A stretch of 64,000 nucleotides of DNA from Angiostrongylus vasorum. Taxonomy: Eukaryota; Nematoda; Chromadorea; Rhabditida; Metastrongylidae. How positions within the stretch are numbered: position 1 is the first letter of the stretch; the number at the start of each line of letters is the position of its first letter. This document shows, one piece after another, positions 11,342 through 22,439 of this stretch. The DNA lies in NCBI GenBank assembly GCA_018806985.1, contig JADANN010000424.1:2037001-2101000 (forward strand), written 5' to 3'. The notes beneath the pieces were generated by a model. That model made no database searches. It saw only the letters and a list, made by a program, of their open reading frames with translations, and was not told the DNA's origin. Both the position numbers and the translations under genes were made by a program.

Positions 11342-11759
11342 AATGAAAACTAAGGAAATAAGCGCCATATGAAGGTCACTTTATTAGTTAATCTCAACTA
11401 GCCATTAGTCTAAATTGTACATTAGCACGACGTTAGCACCTTCAACAACCGTCTGGCCGTTCAAAATACTTTGAAAAAGCATAAAGTACATACGGTACAA
11501 GTACAGCGGTACATAAAAAAAACATCCTCAAAGACAGACACAACAATGACAGGTGGCGAAATCAACAATTCTGCTCACAGTGATTGACCACATCTATACG
11601 AATGAAGGCGACCTCGCGATTTTGTTAAGACGATGGCTACTATGGAAGATCTTGCGCGCTTTCTCCGATGACGAGTATATTTCATGACTGAGCAATTCTC
11701 TCCGTTTTATTTTGATTTGGTAGCTGTCTTAAGACGTTTTTTAGATCGCCAACAATCAG

Positions 11760-12180
11760 CAACAACTTTTTATTCAATGCCTATCATTTTTTTAATGGCA
11801 AGCTATTGCGTGTGATACAACCATATAGATGCTGACATATTTACAAAAATCCCCGAACCGCAGATGCCTACGGTAGAGAACAAACGCGCTATTACCCCCT
11901 TCTAAGGACTAACGCGTTCACCACGACACCACGCGGGTCCTTCGTTTCGCCTGTCTCTCAGCTACTTCTATCGCACTGCGCCATCAGCAATCAGATTACG
12001 CTCCCTAGATCAATCCCGTTGATGAGTGATTGCTGATGGCGCTGAGCGATAAAACTAGCCAGAGACACGCGAAACGTAGGACCCACATGGTGTGGCGGTG
12101 GACGCGGTAGCCCCCGAAAAGGTTAATAGCACGTTCGCTCCCCACCGCAGACACCTGCGGCCCGGAGATTTGCAACTATT
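11760..12180. repeat. Fold-back element built from RTE-2-tail-like arms
   Basis: The arms 11840-11990 and 12030-12175 are inverted copies of each other. They share the blocks GCAGATG-CTACGGT, ACGCGTTCACCAC and TCGTTTCGC-TGTCTCTC, with a centre near 12010. The left arm extends outward into the RTE-2 3' tail (ATTCAATGCCTATCATTTTT). A second copy is at 35040-35465. It could be a long-TIR MITE or two SINE/LINE tails inserted head to head. Confidence 0.65.
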
Positions 12181-12219
12181 ACTTAGGAAGGGTGCCGGGA
12201 GAATACGTTGTTAAAGAAA

Positions 12220-13625
12220 AAATTGTTTAGAAAGGATGAGTGATATAGAGCATGCGACGAAAGCTTCTCACACCCCTTTTAGTAATTATAACATTATCAA
12301 CATGCCATCGAATGAAAAGTAGCTATTTGGAGCAGCAAAACGGGTCCTCTCAACAGTTTCTTTCACTGTGCTTAACACTTATTCACCGCTTATTACCTTT
12401 TTCATGGCACGATGTCCCGTGAATGCACTTTATCATTTTCAATGACCTAGAAATCTGTTCCCGGTGCACTACTTTTCCTCATATGTGAGTATGCTCTGAT
12501 ACGTATAGATTTCCATGCAAAAAGTGGTTCCCATGTAAAGAAACCTAGTGCATTCAAATTTCATTTTCTGAAACTGCTCAACAAGTCGTTAAGAAAAAGA
12601 TACCGAGTCATAGAGGGTATTTTGATGACAGATAGGGTTTGTATTTTTGGGCTTAGATGACGTACATCTCCGTAGTCAACATTGGGTTTACACTGCATGG
12701 TCACCTTCGAGCGAATCTCATCGAAGTTAGGGCAGTACTGAATAAAACTTTATTAGAAAGTGAACTCGACGCAGAGTTTTCATAAGTTATTTTCTTCACC
12801 TGATATCACTTGTATTTGTATGACACCGATATATCACTTTCATAACATTCCCTCCTGTTGATGCTCGTAATATGCAGTCAGAACTGTTAAGGATGTTATT
12901 ATTCACTACCGTGTTAAAAAGGCTTTGAAGAAGTTCTACTTTGCCGAAGGAGTCAAAAAGCAAAAAGTTTACCTTTTAAGATTACACCTGAATAGCTGGC
13001 CGGCGATCTTCTTTTTCTATGCTCGAAATCCCGTAACACCCACTCGTCAACGGTTCCTGTCCAAGTGTTGCCGTTTTAACGCCTCACATTTCTGATGCAC
13101 CCGATTTCACACATCTTTGCTTATGCGATAGTATCTCTGTTCATCAATCGTCGATACAAAGTCGAATTACTTTTTGCGGGATAGGAGATACTCTTAGTGT
13201 CGCCTTCTCGATTGCGCTATTGAAAACACTGGCGGCTCGTTGCTCTCAACCTGGTCCTCCATGTGCACGTTAAAGTGGCCAGAACAGTCAAAGGATATTG
13301 TAATGACGGACTTCTGACACAAATAAACATTGCTGGGGAATTTTGCGATTTTCGTTCTATTAAACGTGAATGGGGCACCAGAAACAATTTCGTTCCTCAT
13401 TAAAATCGTCCTCACGAAATTTATTCGAAGACCACTCTCTCCACAAGCCTTTCCGTAGTAGCCCTATTATGTTGCATGCGGTCATTTTGCATCGCCATGT
13501 CGAACCTCTCTTTGCGTCAGGCATCGGTGCAGAAAGCTGAAGTTTATCCGATTCATCTATTTTTTTATTTTCTGAGCTTTCTGAGCACAGTGTACGCAAT
13601 AGTGGCACTCTTCGAATGGACGATA
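12220..13625 (-). repeat. Repeat A with a diverged RTE reverse transcriptase 3' end
   Basis: This module also occurs at 35500-37165, 47330-48990 and, inverted, 54970-56795. On the minus strand 13190-13420 reads TILMRNEIVSGAPFTFNRT, which parallels TMFMRNGLVSDAPFTLNGT of RTE-1, so the module contains the end of an RTE-like RT. The part at 12460-13060 is noncoding as far as I can see. It ends where PLE-b begins. Confidence 0.6.
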
Positions 13626-13761
13626 TTGTTCCCAGGATCGACTTTCTATGAACCTCGGCATTGGAATATGAATGCGTCGTTTTCTTGTTCAGCAATCGTG
13701 AGGTTGTTAAGCAGCATACATTTACTTTCATAGAAAAACACAATACAATACAACAGTAGCT

Positions 13762-13789
13762 GACGTTTCGGCAGTATCGCTTTCTTCAG
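13762..13789 (-). ncRNA. Hammerhead ribozyme core, PLE-b
   Basis: The minus strand reads CTGAAGA, a three-pair stem II with mutated loop, GAAA and CGTC|AG. The catalytic core is complete and stem III is reduced to the palindrome ACGT, as in the dimeric hammerhead variants of Penelope elements. Confidence 0.7.
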
Positions 13790-14145
13790 AGCCTGGAAGG
13801 GTATACCGACATACAATTTACTAGGCCAAACGCTTCAATGACACTTACAAAAAGACGAAAAACTCTATGGTAATTACATGGTCAACAGCTTCTCGAAAAA
13901 ACTCACCACTTTTTTATGTGCCTTCCCATGAGGTAGATTAGAACAGCTGATTATGGTCGCATAAGGTTGATGACTGCACCATCCCACATCAGAAATTGAT
14001 GCGAACGTACGGGGTCAGGTCGCGTATGACCTCTGGGCATTCATCCCTGCTATTCATTGTAGGGTTTTTGGCATTTATCCAAAAAGCCTCAAGAAGTTTT
14101 CGCGCTGGTGTTCTAGTCTCCTGCGCAAGGATATTGACTTTTACT

Positions 14146-14518
14146 TCAAAATCGTCCCCGCTGTGCTTTTCTATGCGTGCCTAGTGGGGTACTTTGTCTT
14201 AGTTTTCGTTTGCCATCTAGATGTTCTTTTATACGGATACACAAAGGCCTGCCCGTTTCGCCAATATATTCATCTCCGCAATTATTACAAGAGATCAGGT
14301 ATATCGTACCTGAACTCATGCAATCACCGTCCCCTGCCATAAGGGCAGATTACGCAATTTGTTGTTTCGCATAGACGGTCATACAGGCGGTTACGAACAA
14401 ACTGACGACGTAGAGTAGCCGGTGGTATTTCAACTATCGCTACCGATTCCTCTAGACCTGCCCTTCTTAAGCATCGTTTAATCGCTACGCTTACTTCATC
14501 GCTAATAAAGGACAACAT
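14146..14518 (-). pseudogene. PLE linker and GIY-YIG endonuclease fragment
   Basis: Two overlapping minus-strand frames together cover the PLE C-terminus. Segment 14324-14518 holds the linker (KRCLRRAGLEESVAIVEIPP, then LRRQFVRNRL, then CVICP, a putative metal-binding CxxC). Segment 14146-14340 holds the GIY-YIG nuclease, with IYLISCNNCGDEYIGETGR matching the GIY and YIG halves. The nuclease nicks the target for element insertion. A one-base frame change near 14330 separates the parts, so the copy is broken, though individual residues are well kept. Confidence 0.8.
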
Positions 14519-14530
14519 AAACGGGACTTT

Positions 14531-14890
14531 CTTTTGGCCAAGTGTTTCGCTTGGGCCATCATCGTTTTCATCGTTTTCAGGTATCTCTCTAAACTTTTAT
14601 AGAAGTAGTGCTTTTATTTTTATGGAACTTTCACCTTCATGAATGAGCTCTAGTGAATTTTATCACTTGATCCCCAAAAAAAATGAATTCCTTCAGGACC
14701 AACTGGAATTGTAACCTTTGCCAGAAATTTCCCAGTGATGTTTCTCTTAACAACGGTACAGAGTGGCAACGGGTAACATCAGTTTGTTCAGAAATAAACA
14801 AGTGTTCTAAAATATTTATTGCTTAGATGCACTTTTTACTAGTAAATTATCCCTTGTACCTCATATCATTAGAAAATGATTTTATGTTCT
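14531..14890. other. No recognisable feature
   Basis: AT-rich sequence between the truncated 5' end of PLE-b and the block shared with 43150-43700. No open frame, repeat or splice-like exon is convincing here. Confidence 0.5.
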
Positions 14891-15043
14891 TTTCAGCCAC
14901 GTCTTTATAATTTGTGAAGAATTCGATTGAATTCACTGTGCTGTACTTCCCACCTGAGCTTGCTTGTTAAGGTATTTGTAGTTTACGATAGATTTCGAAA
15001 GTTTCAAATGAGTTGCGTATAGTCCAAGACTTTTTTTTGCTGT

Positions 15044-15212
15044 TTATTTTTGTGTTAAATTTAAACAGGTGAAAGTATTTGGCTGCATAGAATGAACTGC
15101 TACCCGTACAGAACCAGTTTTATTCAATTCTATTCTCGGCCGTTCACCAGTGTACATTGCTTCGCGAAGCTTTTTCTCCGCACTTTTTGCACTCTTCACA
15201 GCCTGTCCTACA
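15044..15212 (-). other. Possible C-terminal exon of an unknown gene
   Basis: The minus strand has an acceptor-like TGTAG, then an open frame containing QAVKSAKSAEKKLREAM and TGSVRVAVHSMQPNTFTC that stops with TAA at 15044-15046. The paralogous block near 43260-43445 has the same peptide with frame lesions. This suggests a host exon duplicated together with the neighbouring PLE. The family is unknown; a repeat-derived open frame is an alternative. Confidence 0.3.
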
Positions 15213-15489
15213 CAGATGTCACATTAAGCGGGGCTCATGAGAATCTGCCTTGTTGAGTCAATATTTCATAAAAAACCATTCTTCGAATGACTGGCCAGTG
15301 AAGAAGCACAGAAACTCCTTTACTTGAAGACTGACTTGGAGATCGAAAGAGAGCTTCTGGCTTTGCTAACATGTTAAATCAATAGGAAGATTTTTCAGAG
15401 TAACTGGATGTTCACGGAACAATGGGATCCAACACAGTTGATCTTTCGAAACAGCTAACAGTCATTAATCTCTAATTCAAATCGTAATT

Positions 15490-16545
15490 CACTGTCTTCT
15501 TGATGAGCCAAGATGAGACTATTATTTTACTCTTTATTCACAAAAAAAGCTGACGTTTCGGCGGATTTCGCCCTCTTCAGAGCCAGGGAAAGGTCAAGTT
15601 GACTGCAATCTAGTAGCTTCCTCGCACATTAACAACCTTCTATAAGTCTTGTGCCTTCCTCACATTAAAATATCAGTCTCAGAAATTGTGCGATATCAGG
15701 CTTGATAAAGGAGACATTATTCTTTGCAGTTCTTTTTTTCAGATTCCTCCAATTTATCCAGAATGCTTCGAGAGTTTTGTGCCGCCGAAGTTATCGATTC
15801 ATGTCAAAGATAGCAAGGTCTGCTTTAAAATCTCCGTTATGTCTGCGTGTCCTATAAGAACCTAGTGGAGCATTTAGTTTAAGCTTAAGTTTACCGAGTA
15901 AGTGTTCTTTTATGTTGACGCACTGTGGTCTACTACCGATTTCGCTAATGTATTCGCCCCCATACGCTTTGCAGGAGTTCTGCTAAACTCTAGCAGAACC
16001 GTTGCAATCTTCTCACTACCTAGGGACACACTGTGCACTTTTGTCTTGTGCACAGACGGTCATATAAGGGCTGACAAAGTAAGTGGTGTTTTGGAATGTC
16101 CGGTGGTATTTATATCACTGTTACCGAATTTTCTAGACTGGCCCTTCCTAAGCAACGTTTCATAGCCACTTTCATTTCGTTGGAAATAAAGGGAATGATA
16201 AACAGGACTTTGTTCTCGCCAAAATTATGGTCTGGATGCGCGATATTTCCTCTACACCTTTCCTGAGGGGCTGCACTTTAGCATGCATTGGAAATGGCCA
16301 CTTGAAGAGCCATTTCCAGGGATTCTCTCTCCTGCTCTACTGATGTGCACACATTGTTGGCTGTTCGAAACACGTGGTTCTTAGCAGCACCCTTTTTTGC
16401 GTGTGGGGAGTGAGAAGTGCCACAATGAAAGCAGTATGTTTTTGTTACCTGGCTTTCGATGCCATTTAGGCAGGTGTGGCCGTTTTCCGATGAGTTAATT
16501 CTGTTAGCTTGAATAAACTATAAGTTATAATACAATTACAATAGG
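15490..16545 (-). mobile_element. Penelope-like element PLE-c
   Basis: This is a minus-strand PLE with a hammerhead at 15552-15580, the C-terminal tail at 15690-15790, a decayed GIY-YIG domain at 15880-16000, and linker/RT-end sequence to about 16545 that matches 28130-28380. The 14880-16280 interval is related throughout to 43140-44530, which includes PLE-g, so this block was duplicated as a unit. Confidence 0.7.
15552..15580 (-). ncRNA. Hammerhead ribozyme core, PLE-c
   Basis: The minus strand reads CTGAAGA, stem II GGCG/CGCC with loop AAATC, GAAA, CGTC|AGC. The flanking GGCT and AGCT can form a short stem I. All core nucleotides are present. Confidence 0.8.
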
Positions 16546-16599
16546 TGGAAGTAATATGAAAGTCGATAAATTCCTTTGGATTGTCCACCTTACACGAGG

Positions 16600-16905
16600 T
16601 TGTTGTACAACCAACCACTGAGCTAACGTCTCGAATTTCAACTTTCAGCTTTTCATCAGGAGGCCTACCTAAGGGTAACCCCATACTAAGATCGACCACC
16701 ATCCTGGTATCAAACTAGTGGCATGGTGACAAATCTCCTTCTGATCCGCAAAGGCTGCAACTGCCTGTGGTGATGACAACCTGGGGCACACTTTGGCGAG
16801 GCTGACCTCAAGACTGCAGGGAACCGCAACGGCTAAATCATCAAAACTCCTAAAATTGGAGATTATGCTGGGTGCGCACAACTAGTGAGGACGGGCAATC
16901 CAACT
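16600..16905 (+). mobile_element. RTE-2 5' leader fragment
   Basis: It is related to 1290-1500 and to the leaders at 8040-8180 and 24600-24760. It holds no coding domain. Confidence 0.4.
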
Positions 16906-16934
16906 ACCCTAACTATCCAAATAAGTAACGTTTG

Positions 16935-17070
16935 GGCTTTTCCTCAGAGTCGATAATCCAGATCGATGGTTCCATTCCTCGATCTGTTGCCTCCGTCATC
17001 GTGAGGAACCGAATGTTCCTCAGTGGAACACCGCTCGAATGAGGCAACCTCAGCCGGCATCGCTGTTTCA
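16935..17070 (-). repeat. CWMDC repeat, partial copy
   Basis: This is a minus-strand fragment with the same diagnostic block as 38640-38750 (ACCGCTCGAATGA-x-CAACCTCA, read on the plus strand). A piece of opposite orientation lies at 18640-18780, on the other side of PLE-d. Confidence 0.4.
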
Positions 17071-17182
17071 TAAAAATCACTGATCGATTTTTGATTGGTA
17101 AAGATTTCTTAATAACTCAAAAGACCAACTTACTTTCTATAAACCCCGGCAGAGATAGTTGATATATTTATTTATATGATCT

Positions 17183-17607
17183 TATAAACTGATCTTCTTT
17201 AGCTGATGCGAGGTTGGTATAGGTCTTCGTTGTTGTTGTCGTTGTCGTTGTTGCTGGTGTTGTTGGTCGATGGGTGACGTTTCAGCGATTTCGCCTTCTT
17301 CAGAGCCTGGACGTGTCTTATATTAGAATACTTTAATTATTCGGTGCAAAAGGCTAAAGCACTAATGAAGAACAAACTTTTAAATAGATGGTGGGTTAGG
17401 ATGCTACGGTCAAACTGAAAGGCTACTCACCGTGGTGTTACGAGTGGGACTGGCCCACACGTTGTTTACGTGGGGGTTGCGGGCACCCGGGGGTCAAAAT
17501 ATCATTTTGAAATAGGGCGCCAAGTCACGTGTGATAGTGAGGCATTCGTCTTTCCGGTTCATCTTTGGATTTTTGAAATTTATCTAGAACGCTTCAAGAG
17601 TTTTGTG
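17183..17607 (+). repeat. Left inverted arm of PLE-d
   Basis: It is the near-perfect reverse complement of 18146-18568 except for small differences around 17446-17500. It includes a GTT/GTC-rich trinucleotide tract at 17228-17270. Confidence 0.85.
17276..17303 (-). ncRNA. Hammerhead ribozyme core, PLE-d left arm
   Basis: The minus strand reads CTGAAGA, stem II GGCG/CGCT with one G-U pair, GAAA and CGTC. The core is complete. Confidence 0.75.
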
Positions 17608-18145
17608 CGTTGATGTTTTCAACTCCTGCGCTGGGATCCGTAGAGTCACTTCAAAATCATCGCCGTTGTGCTTTTGTGCCCTATACATACCTAGAGCAGC
17701 GTTTTAACGAATTTTAGCTTTCCCATCTAGATGTTCTTTTATGCGGACACAAAGTGCTCTACCCGTTTCCCCCAATATATTCCTCACCGCATGTGTTACA
17801 TGAGATCAAGTATATTATACCTGAACTCATCCAGTCCCCGTCTCTCCCAGTCAGGACAGATCATACAGTTTTCTGAGCTGCACAAACGATCATAGAGACG
17901 GTTGCGAACTAACTGACGGCGTAGCGTATTGGGTGGGATGTCAATAATCATTATATAATTTTCAAGACCACTTTTTTCTTAAGCATCTCTTAATGGCGTA
18001 ACTTATTTCATTTGATATGAAGGGTAGCTTAAAAGGGATCTTACTTACGTCTGAAACATTATTTCGGGGAACTACCCTACGTTTTCGTCTAACCCGAGTG
18101 GCTTCTACATCATAGCCATTGAAAATGGCCTTTCCTCTTCTCATG

Positions 18146-18568
18146 TACAAAACTCTTGAAGCGTTTTAGACAAATTTCAAAAGTCCAAAGATGAACCGGA
18201 AAGACGAATGCCTCACTATCACACGTGACCTGGCGCCCTATTTCAAAATGATATTTTGACCCCGGGGTGTGTCGTGCTCGCGACCCCTACGTTAACAACG
18301 CGTGCCGCAGTCCCACTCGTAACATTACGGTAGCCTTTCAGTTTGACCGTAGCATCCTAACCCACCATCTATTTAAAACTTTGTTCTTCATTAGTGCTTT
18401 AGCCTTTTGCACCGAATAATTAAAGTATTCTAATATAAGACACGTCCAGGCTCTGAAGAAGGCGAAATCGCTGAAACGTCACCCATCGACCAACAACACC
18501 AGCAACAACGACAACGACAACGAAGACCTATACCAACCTCGCATCAGCTAAAGAAGATCAGTTTATAG
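18146..18568 (-). repeat. Right inverted arm of PLE-d
   Basis: Partner of 17183-17607. Its hammerhead lies on the plus strand. Confidence 0.85.
18453..18480 (+). ncRNA. Hammerhead ribozyme core, PLE-d right arm
   Basis: Same core as at 17276 but on the plus strand, because the arm is inverted. Confidence 0.75.
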
Positions 18569-18880
18569 GATAATATAGGTAAAGATTTCATTTCGTGTAG
18601 ACAATCCATCAAGTAGACATTAGACTAGGTAGCATAGAAGCGTAATAATAGCCTCATTCGAGCGTTGCTCCGTTGAAAAGATCCGTATGATGAACAAGAC
18701 TATGACGAAGACCCTACATCGAGAAGATGAACAACTGTGGACCATCGACTCGGATCATCTGCTGTGAGGAAGACAAAGGTGTCTAAACATTGGCCGAATA
18801 GAAGTTCTATAACAACCTCCTGTAAGCTTAAAATCAAAAAGAATTATTGATTATTCACACCAAGGTTAAATCGAAGTCGG
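18569..18880. other. Spacer with a CWMDC repeat fragment
   Basis: Segment 18640-18780 (plus strand) is a decayed part of the CWMDC repeat. Nothing else is recognised before the start of duplication copy 2. Confidence 0.35.
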
Positions 18881-19579
18881 TTTACTACAGTGATATGAAA
18901 GTATGGTGGAGATGAGGTAATTCAATAAAAGAGGCTTTGTGTGTAACACAAGGTGACTTACACTTTCAGCACGATGTACTGTCGTGATGTTAACACTTAC
19001 TACTGCTTTTTGATTTTAGCTTTCAATTCTCCGAAAACAATTTTATGAAGGAATTTTTTCGTTTTCGAAGAAGTCCCATGAGTATCGCCTACCGAAGTGA
19101 TAAACAGGATAGTGAATAAGTCGTCAGTAAAGGACAAGTTGATAACAAAGCCCGCATTATCAAAGTTTAGTGAATTAGGTATATGAAGAACGTTCAATGG
19201 AGCATTATTAATTCAACGACCTCCTTTAAAATGGTCTCCAAAAAGGGTACTCTCACGCCACGTGATGTGATGTAGAACCTCTAAAAATGGGTCCTTATGC
19301 CTATATAAGAGGTTTGATCGATCGCTCTTTGTAGAACTTTTTAAAAATACTGTATTTGAGGACCAAATTCATTTCAACGATAAAGGGTAAACATTTTTTT
19401 AAAGTTTTATTTGCAACGCAAGTGTGGCAACCGCACACATCGGCAATACACACAGGACAATATCTCGCATTGCGGGAGATTTCTTCTCGAAAGTCGACTT
19501 TCCTTCAACCTTAGCATGACTAGTCAACATGTATTCTTTCCATTGGTGGGCTTATACCAGTTTGAGAGAAAGAACCTTT

Positions 19580-20060
19580 ATTTCCTCAGAGCGGATTGTC
19601 CACAGTATGAGTCGAACCCAGTGGAGCACCGTCCGTTTGAAGTAATCTCACACAGCATTGGTCTTTTATACAGGACGGCTGATACGGATTCCCCGTTGAT
19701 AATTTTTTTGTTCTTCGAGCAATCTGTTCTGTTGTGGTGGGTATCATAAATCAGCTAGCAACGATCTGCCTTTCCAGTACTTCCATGACCATTTCTTTTT
19801 TGATGTCAAAGACCTCTTCTAAATCGATCAATGTAAAATAGAACGGTCTTAGGCACTCGATATTACATTCGTTCTCGTTCTCCTCCATGTTTGGTTATCA
19901 TAATGAGTCATTTTAAAAAACCCAATTGACCCACATACTCTGCTTTGTAAAGTGACTTGTCAATGTTATTGAAAATGACTTTACTGAAAACCTTATAGAG
20001 GACATACTCAACCATGATCTGTCGGCAGTTGTCCATACCATGGAGGTTCACCACTAACCA
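19580..20060 (-). pseudogene. CWMDC fragment and RTE reverse transcriptase remnant
   Basis: Segment 19580-19760 is a partial CWMDC repeat. Segment 19770-20060 on the minus strand encodes RT fingers pieces (YKVFSKVIFNNIDKSLY, then a block around the F/Y-I-D motif) with broken frames. It parallels 2420-2870. Confidence 0.55.
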
Positions 20061-21829
20061 CTCGTGTAAATGACTAGAATCGTCAGCGAGTTCGTCCGCT
20101 CAATTCAAATTTGTAAGTTTCTCTCCCAGCTAGCAACTTTAACGTTGGTCGAAATATCCGGTTATCGATCCCTTGGGTCACAAACATAGACTTAACAGAC
20201 CAGACTCAGGTTTTCACCACTTGCATTCCTCGATCTGCATGCATAGGAGGAAAGTGTGCTCCTTTGCTCTCCCTATTTTTCCTGAATAGTAGCGACAACG
20301 TAAATGAATGCTGTGAATAGTCGACCGATCGCACGAGAACGACATAAAAAGCCAAATGTGAGGGAGGGAATAAGAATACAAAGATGAATAGTCTGTTTCA
20401 GTTTTATTGCGCGCCAACTGTGAACGAAAAAGAAGAGCAGTCCACAGGCGTGCATTTGCTTTGAGGAGAAGACTAATTCGGCAATGAGCCGCAGCAATAA
20501 ACTGGAGTAACATAAACAAAAACAAGGAGCACTCAGGAAATTTGTGAGTATAAGAGGAGTGTTCAATTCAGGAACAGAACTGATAAATTTTGGACAACCG
20601 AGCACTATCTGGTCTTTGTGGCATTTGTAAACCATGAGATCGGAACCTCGGATTAAATTTTTGAGACTAAAACAGTCACTCTGCTAGTTTGTCTTCGATG
20701 AAAGACGATTGCGATGTTTTTGCATTAGCCGACTGAGTTCCTTGTGCAATTTTCTGAAAGAATAAAAGCATTAGTTTTTCTGTTTTTGGAAATCCCACCT
20801 TTGTGGACACAACAGTGAGTAAACATTGAGAATACTTTCACTGATTGAAAGTGCGAAAGTTTTGTTAAAACATGGTGTTCAACAATAGCGAGCTCAATGA
20901 GTTAAAGAACTAACTTGTTCATGACAAAATATGGCAGCGTAAGAGCGTTGTAGTACCACAGACAGGGAAGTGTTGTACATAAAAAATCATCGAATCTCCT
21001 TTAAGAATGTGAAACTCCCACATGAAGAAAAAATATCACCTCCGTTACAACGGACAGAGCTACCTAAATGCGTAGTTGTGAGAACGATTCGTTAAAGTCA
21101 CAAGTATTAAAATCGTTTACCTGTGCCGTTAGTCTAATCTCTTCCTTCCAATTTTGAGAACCTTTTACTCTAAACTTCAGTACAACCAACAGTAGAGGAA
21201 AAGCTACGGCACTTAGCAGCATCGAATAATTTGTAAGCTGATTAGCTCTTAAAGATAAAGTGAGAGTGTGCATAGCGATTCTGCTCAAAAAAAAACTCCA
21301 GTTTTCAGCGCAAAATCAAGTTCTTGGATCATACTGAATGATTTGACCATACTGGGAAATGTTATAATTCCAGGCATCTGCGACTTCTACTCTGATTTCC
21401 TCAACATCCGTGCCAATTTTTCTCGAGCGCATTTCATTAGGAAGGATGGAGGTTCATTCCTTCATTCCATCAACTCGCAAGCCTCATTAACTGTTCCGTT
21501 CTTTGCAGTAATGACGAATCATTCCAAGGTGGAAAGTCGACATGAAAATTTTCAAAAACAATCCACTATAGTAAATCACATTCCTGTAAAGCTAACTGGA
21601 ATGTCCACACACACTTCAGACATGTGCAGCTACGCTCTATTTCCATTCACTTAACACTTTTGTTTATTAACTAGTCGTTCAACCACCAAAGGATGTTGCT
21701 ACGCTGAACAACAAAGGTTTCATTAATATGCCGAAGAAGAACACCGATAATTTGCATGATGCTCGAAAAAAGGGAAATCCTTTTAATACGAAACCGGGAT
21801 GTGAAATGAGACGGTGTTCATACAATTCG

Positions 21830-22290
21830 ACGTCGACTATTTCACGCCTATTCTGAATATTGGGCAGAAATGGTCTTCCGTACATGCAACAGCAGAGGGA
21901 GTTGGCGGCGTTGTTGTGAACTCGTCAAAACGAGTTTGTCCGTGAAGATCGACTGTTTTGAGAAACTAACAAGCTGAATCACACGCTTTTGGTTGAAAAG
22001 ATGGGTATTTGTACGAGCTCGAAGCGTTCCAAATCGATTTGAGTTCTACAGAAAACACCATACCTTCTCTAAAGTCATTCCTATCCATTTCATACACAGA
22101 GCTAAACTGAGGAGAACGTATGAGAAATGTCACATCAAGATTCACATATTAGAATGAAACAAACAGGATTAGAGCCCATCCGAGTTTGTTATGTCGATCG
22201 TGACCATTCATGGAAACTCAAAATTCCGGAAGCCCCATTCTCAACATTGGACGTGAGATGCTCCAAGTAGCAAGTACTGTCGCGGTACGT
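21830..22290 (+). pseudogene. RTE-1 endonuclease fragment
   Basis: It is homologous to 5700-6170 and to 49560-50020. Segment 21870-21910 corresponds to the CDSRGVGGVGV stretch of RTE-1, and later blocks to the lines after GDFN. Frames are broken. It lies antisense in an intron of the membrane-protein pseudogene. Confidence 0.6.
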
Positions 22291-22291
22291 G

Positions 22292-22294
<3 letters not shown>

Positions 22295-22330
<36 letters not shown>
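22295..22330. repeat. (AT)n microsatellite
   Basis: About 18 AT units at the end of the RTE-1 endonuclease fragment. The paralogous site near 6160-6200 has only short TATA runs. Confidence 0.95.
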
Positions 22331-22333
<3 letters not shown>

Positions 22334-22439
22334 TATATACAATGAATGTATATATGGATATGTAGAATTTGAAAAATCAACTTTCGTTTAATCTTGGCAT
22401 GAATAATCAATGACACAGACCGCCCTTATTTATATTAGT

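Larger units (their letters stand above)
1680..11740. repeat. Segmental duplication, copy 1
   Basis: Read left to right, this block aligns with 18880-33730 in the same orientation. Matching landmarks are: RT remnants at 2600/19760, the SINE/gene tail at 4440/20560, an RTE-1 endonuclease piece at 5700/21830, a PLE at 6250/22440, a SINE at 7630/23960, RTE-2 at 7920/24240, exon 3 at 9950/31982 and exon 1 at 11191/33276. Similarity by eye is mostly about 75-85%. Two islands, 4590-5335 and 11330-11640, are about 97-98%. Copy 1 lacks the 4.4 kb PLE composite, and about 1.1 kb of RTE-2 is deleted near 8850. Confidence 0.85.
13629..14530 (-). mobile_element. Penelope-like element PLE-b (5' truncated)
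   Basis: This minus-strand element starts, at its 3' side, with the terminus shared with the composite at 27188 (CGACTTTCTAT-AACCTCGGCATTG). It then has a hammerhead at 13762-13789, a noncoding repeat part, and coding sequence for the C-terminal endonuclease up to about 14530. The upstream reverse transcriptase is absent. Confidence 0.75.
17183..18568 (-). mobile_element. Penelope-like element PLE-d with long inverted ends
   Basis: A 540 bp centre with PLE linker and GIY-YIG coding on the minus strand (17690-18150, including NEISYAIKRCLRKKW) is bounded by arms of about 425 bp in inverted orientation (17183-17607 and 18146-18568). Each arm carries a hammerhead and the end of the PLE ORF. Penelope elements are known to occur with inverted terminal duplications formed from a truncated neighbouring copy, and this fits that structure. 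The reverse transcriptase is missing. Confidence 0.8.
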
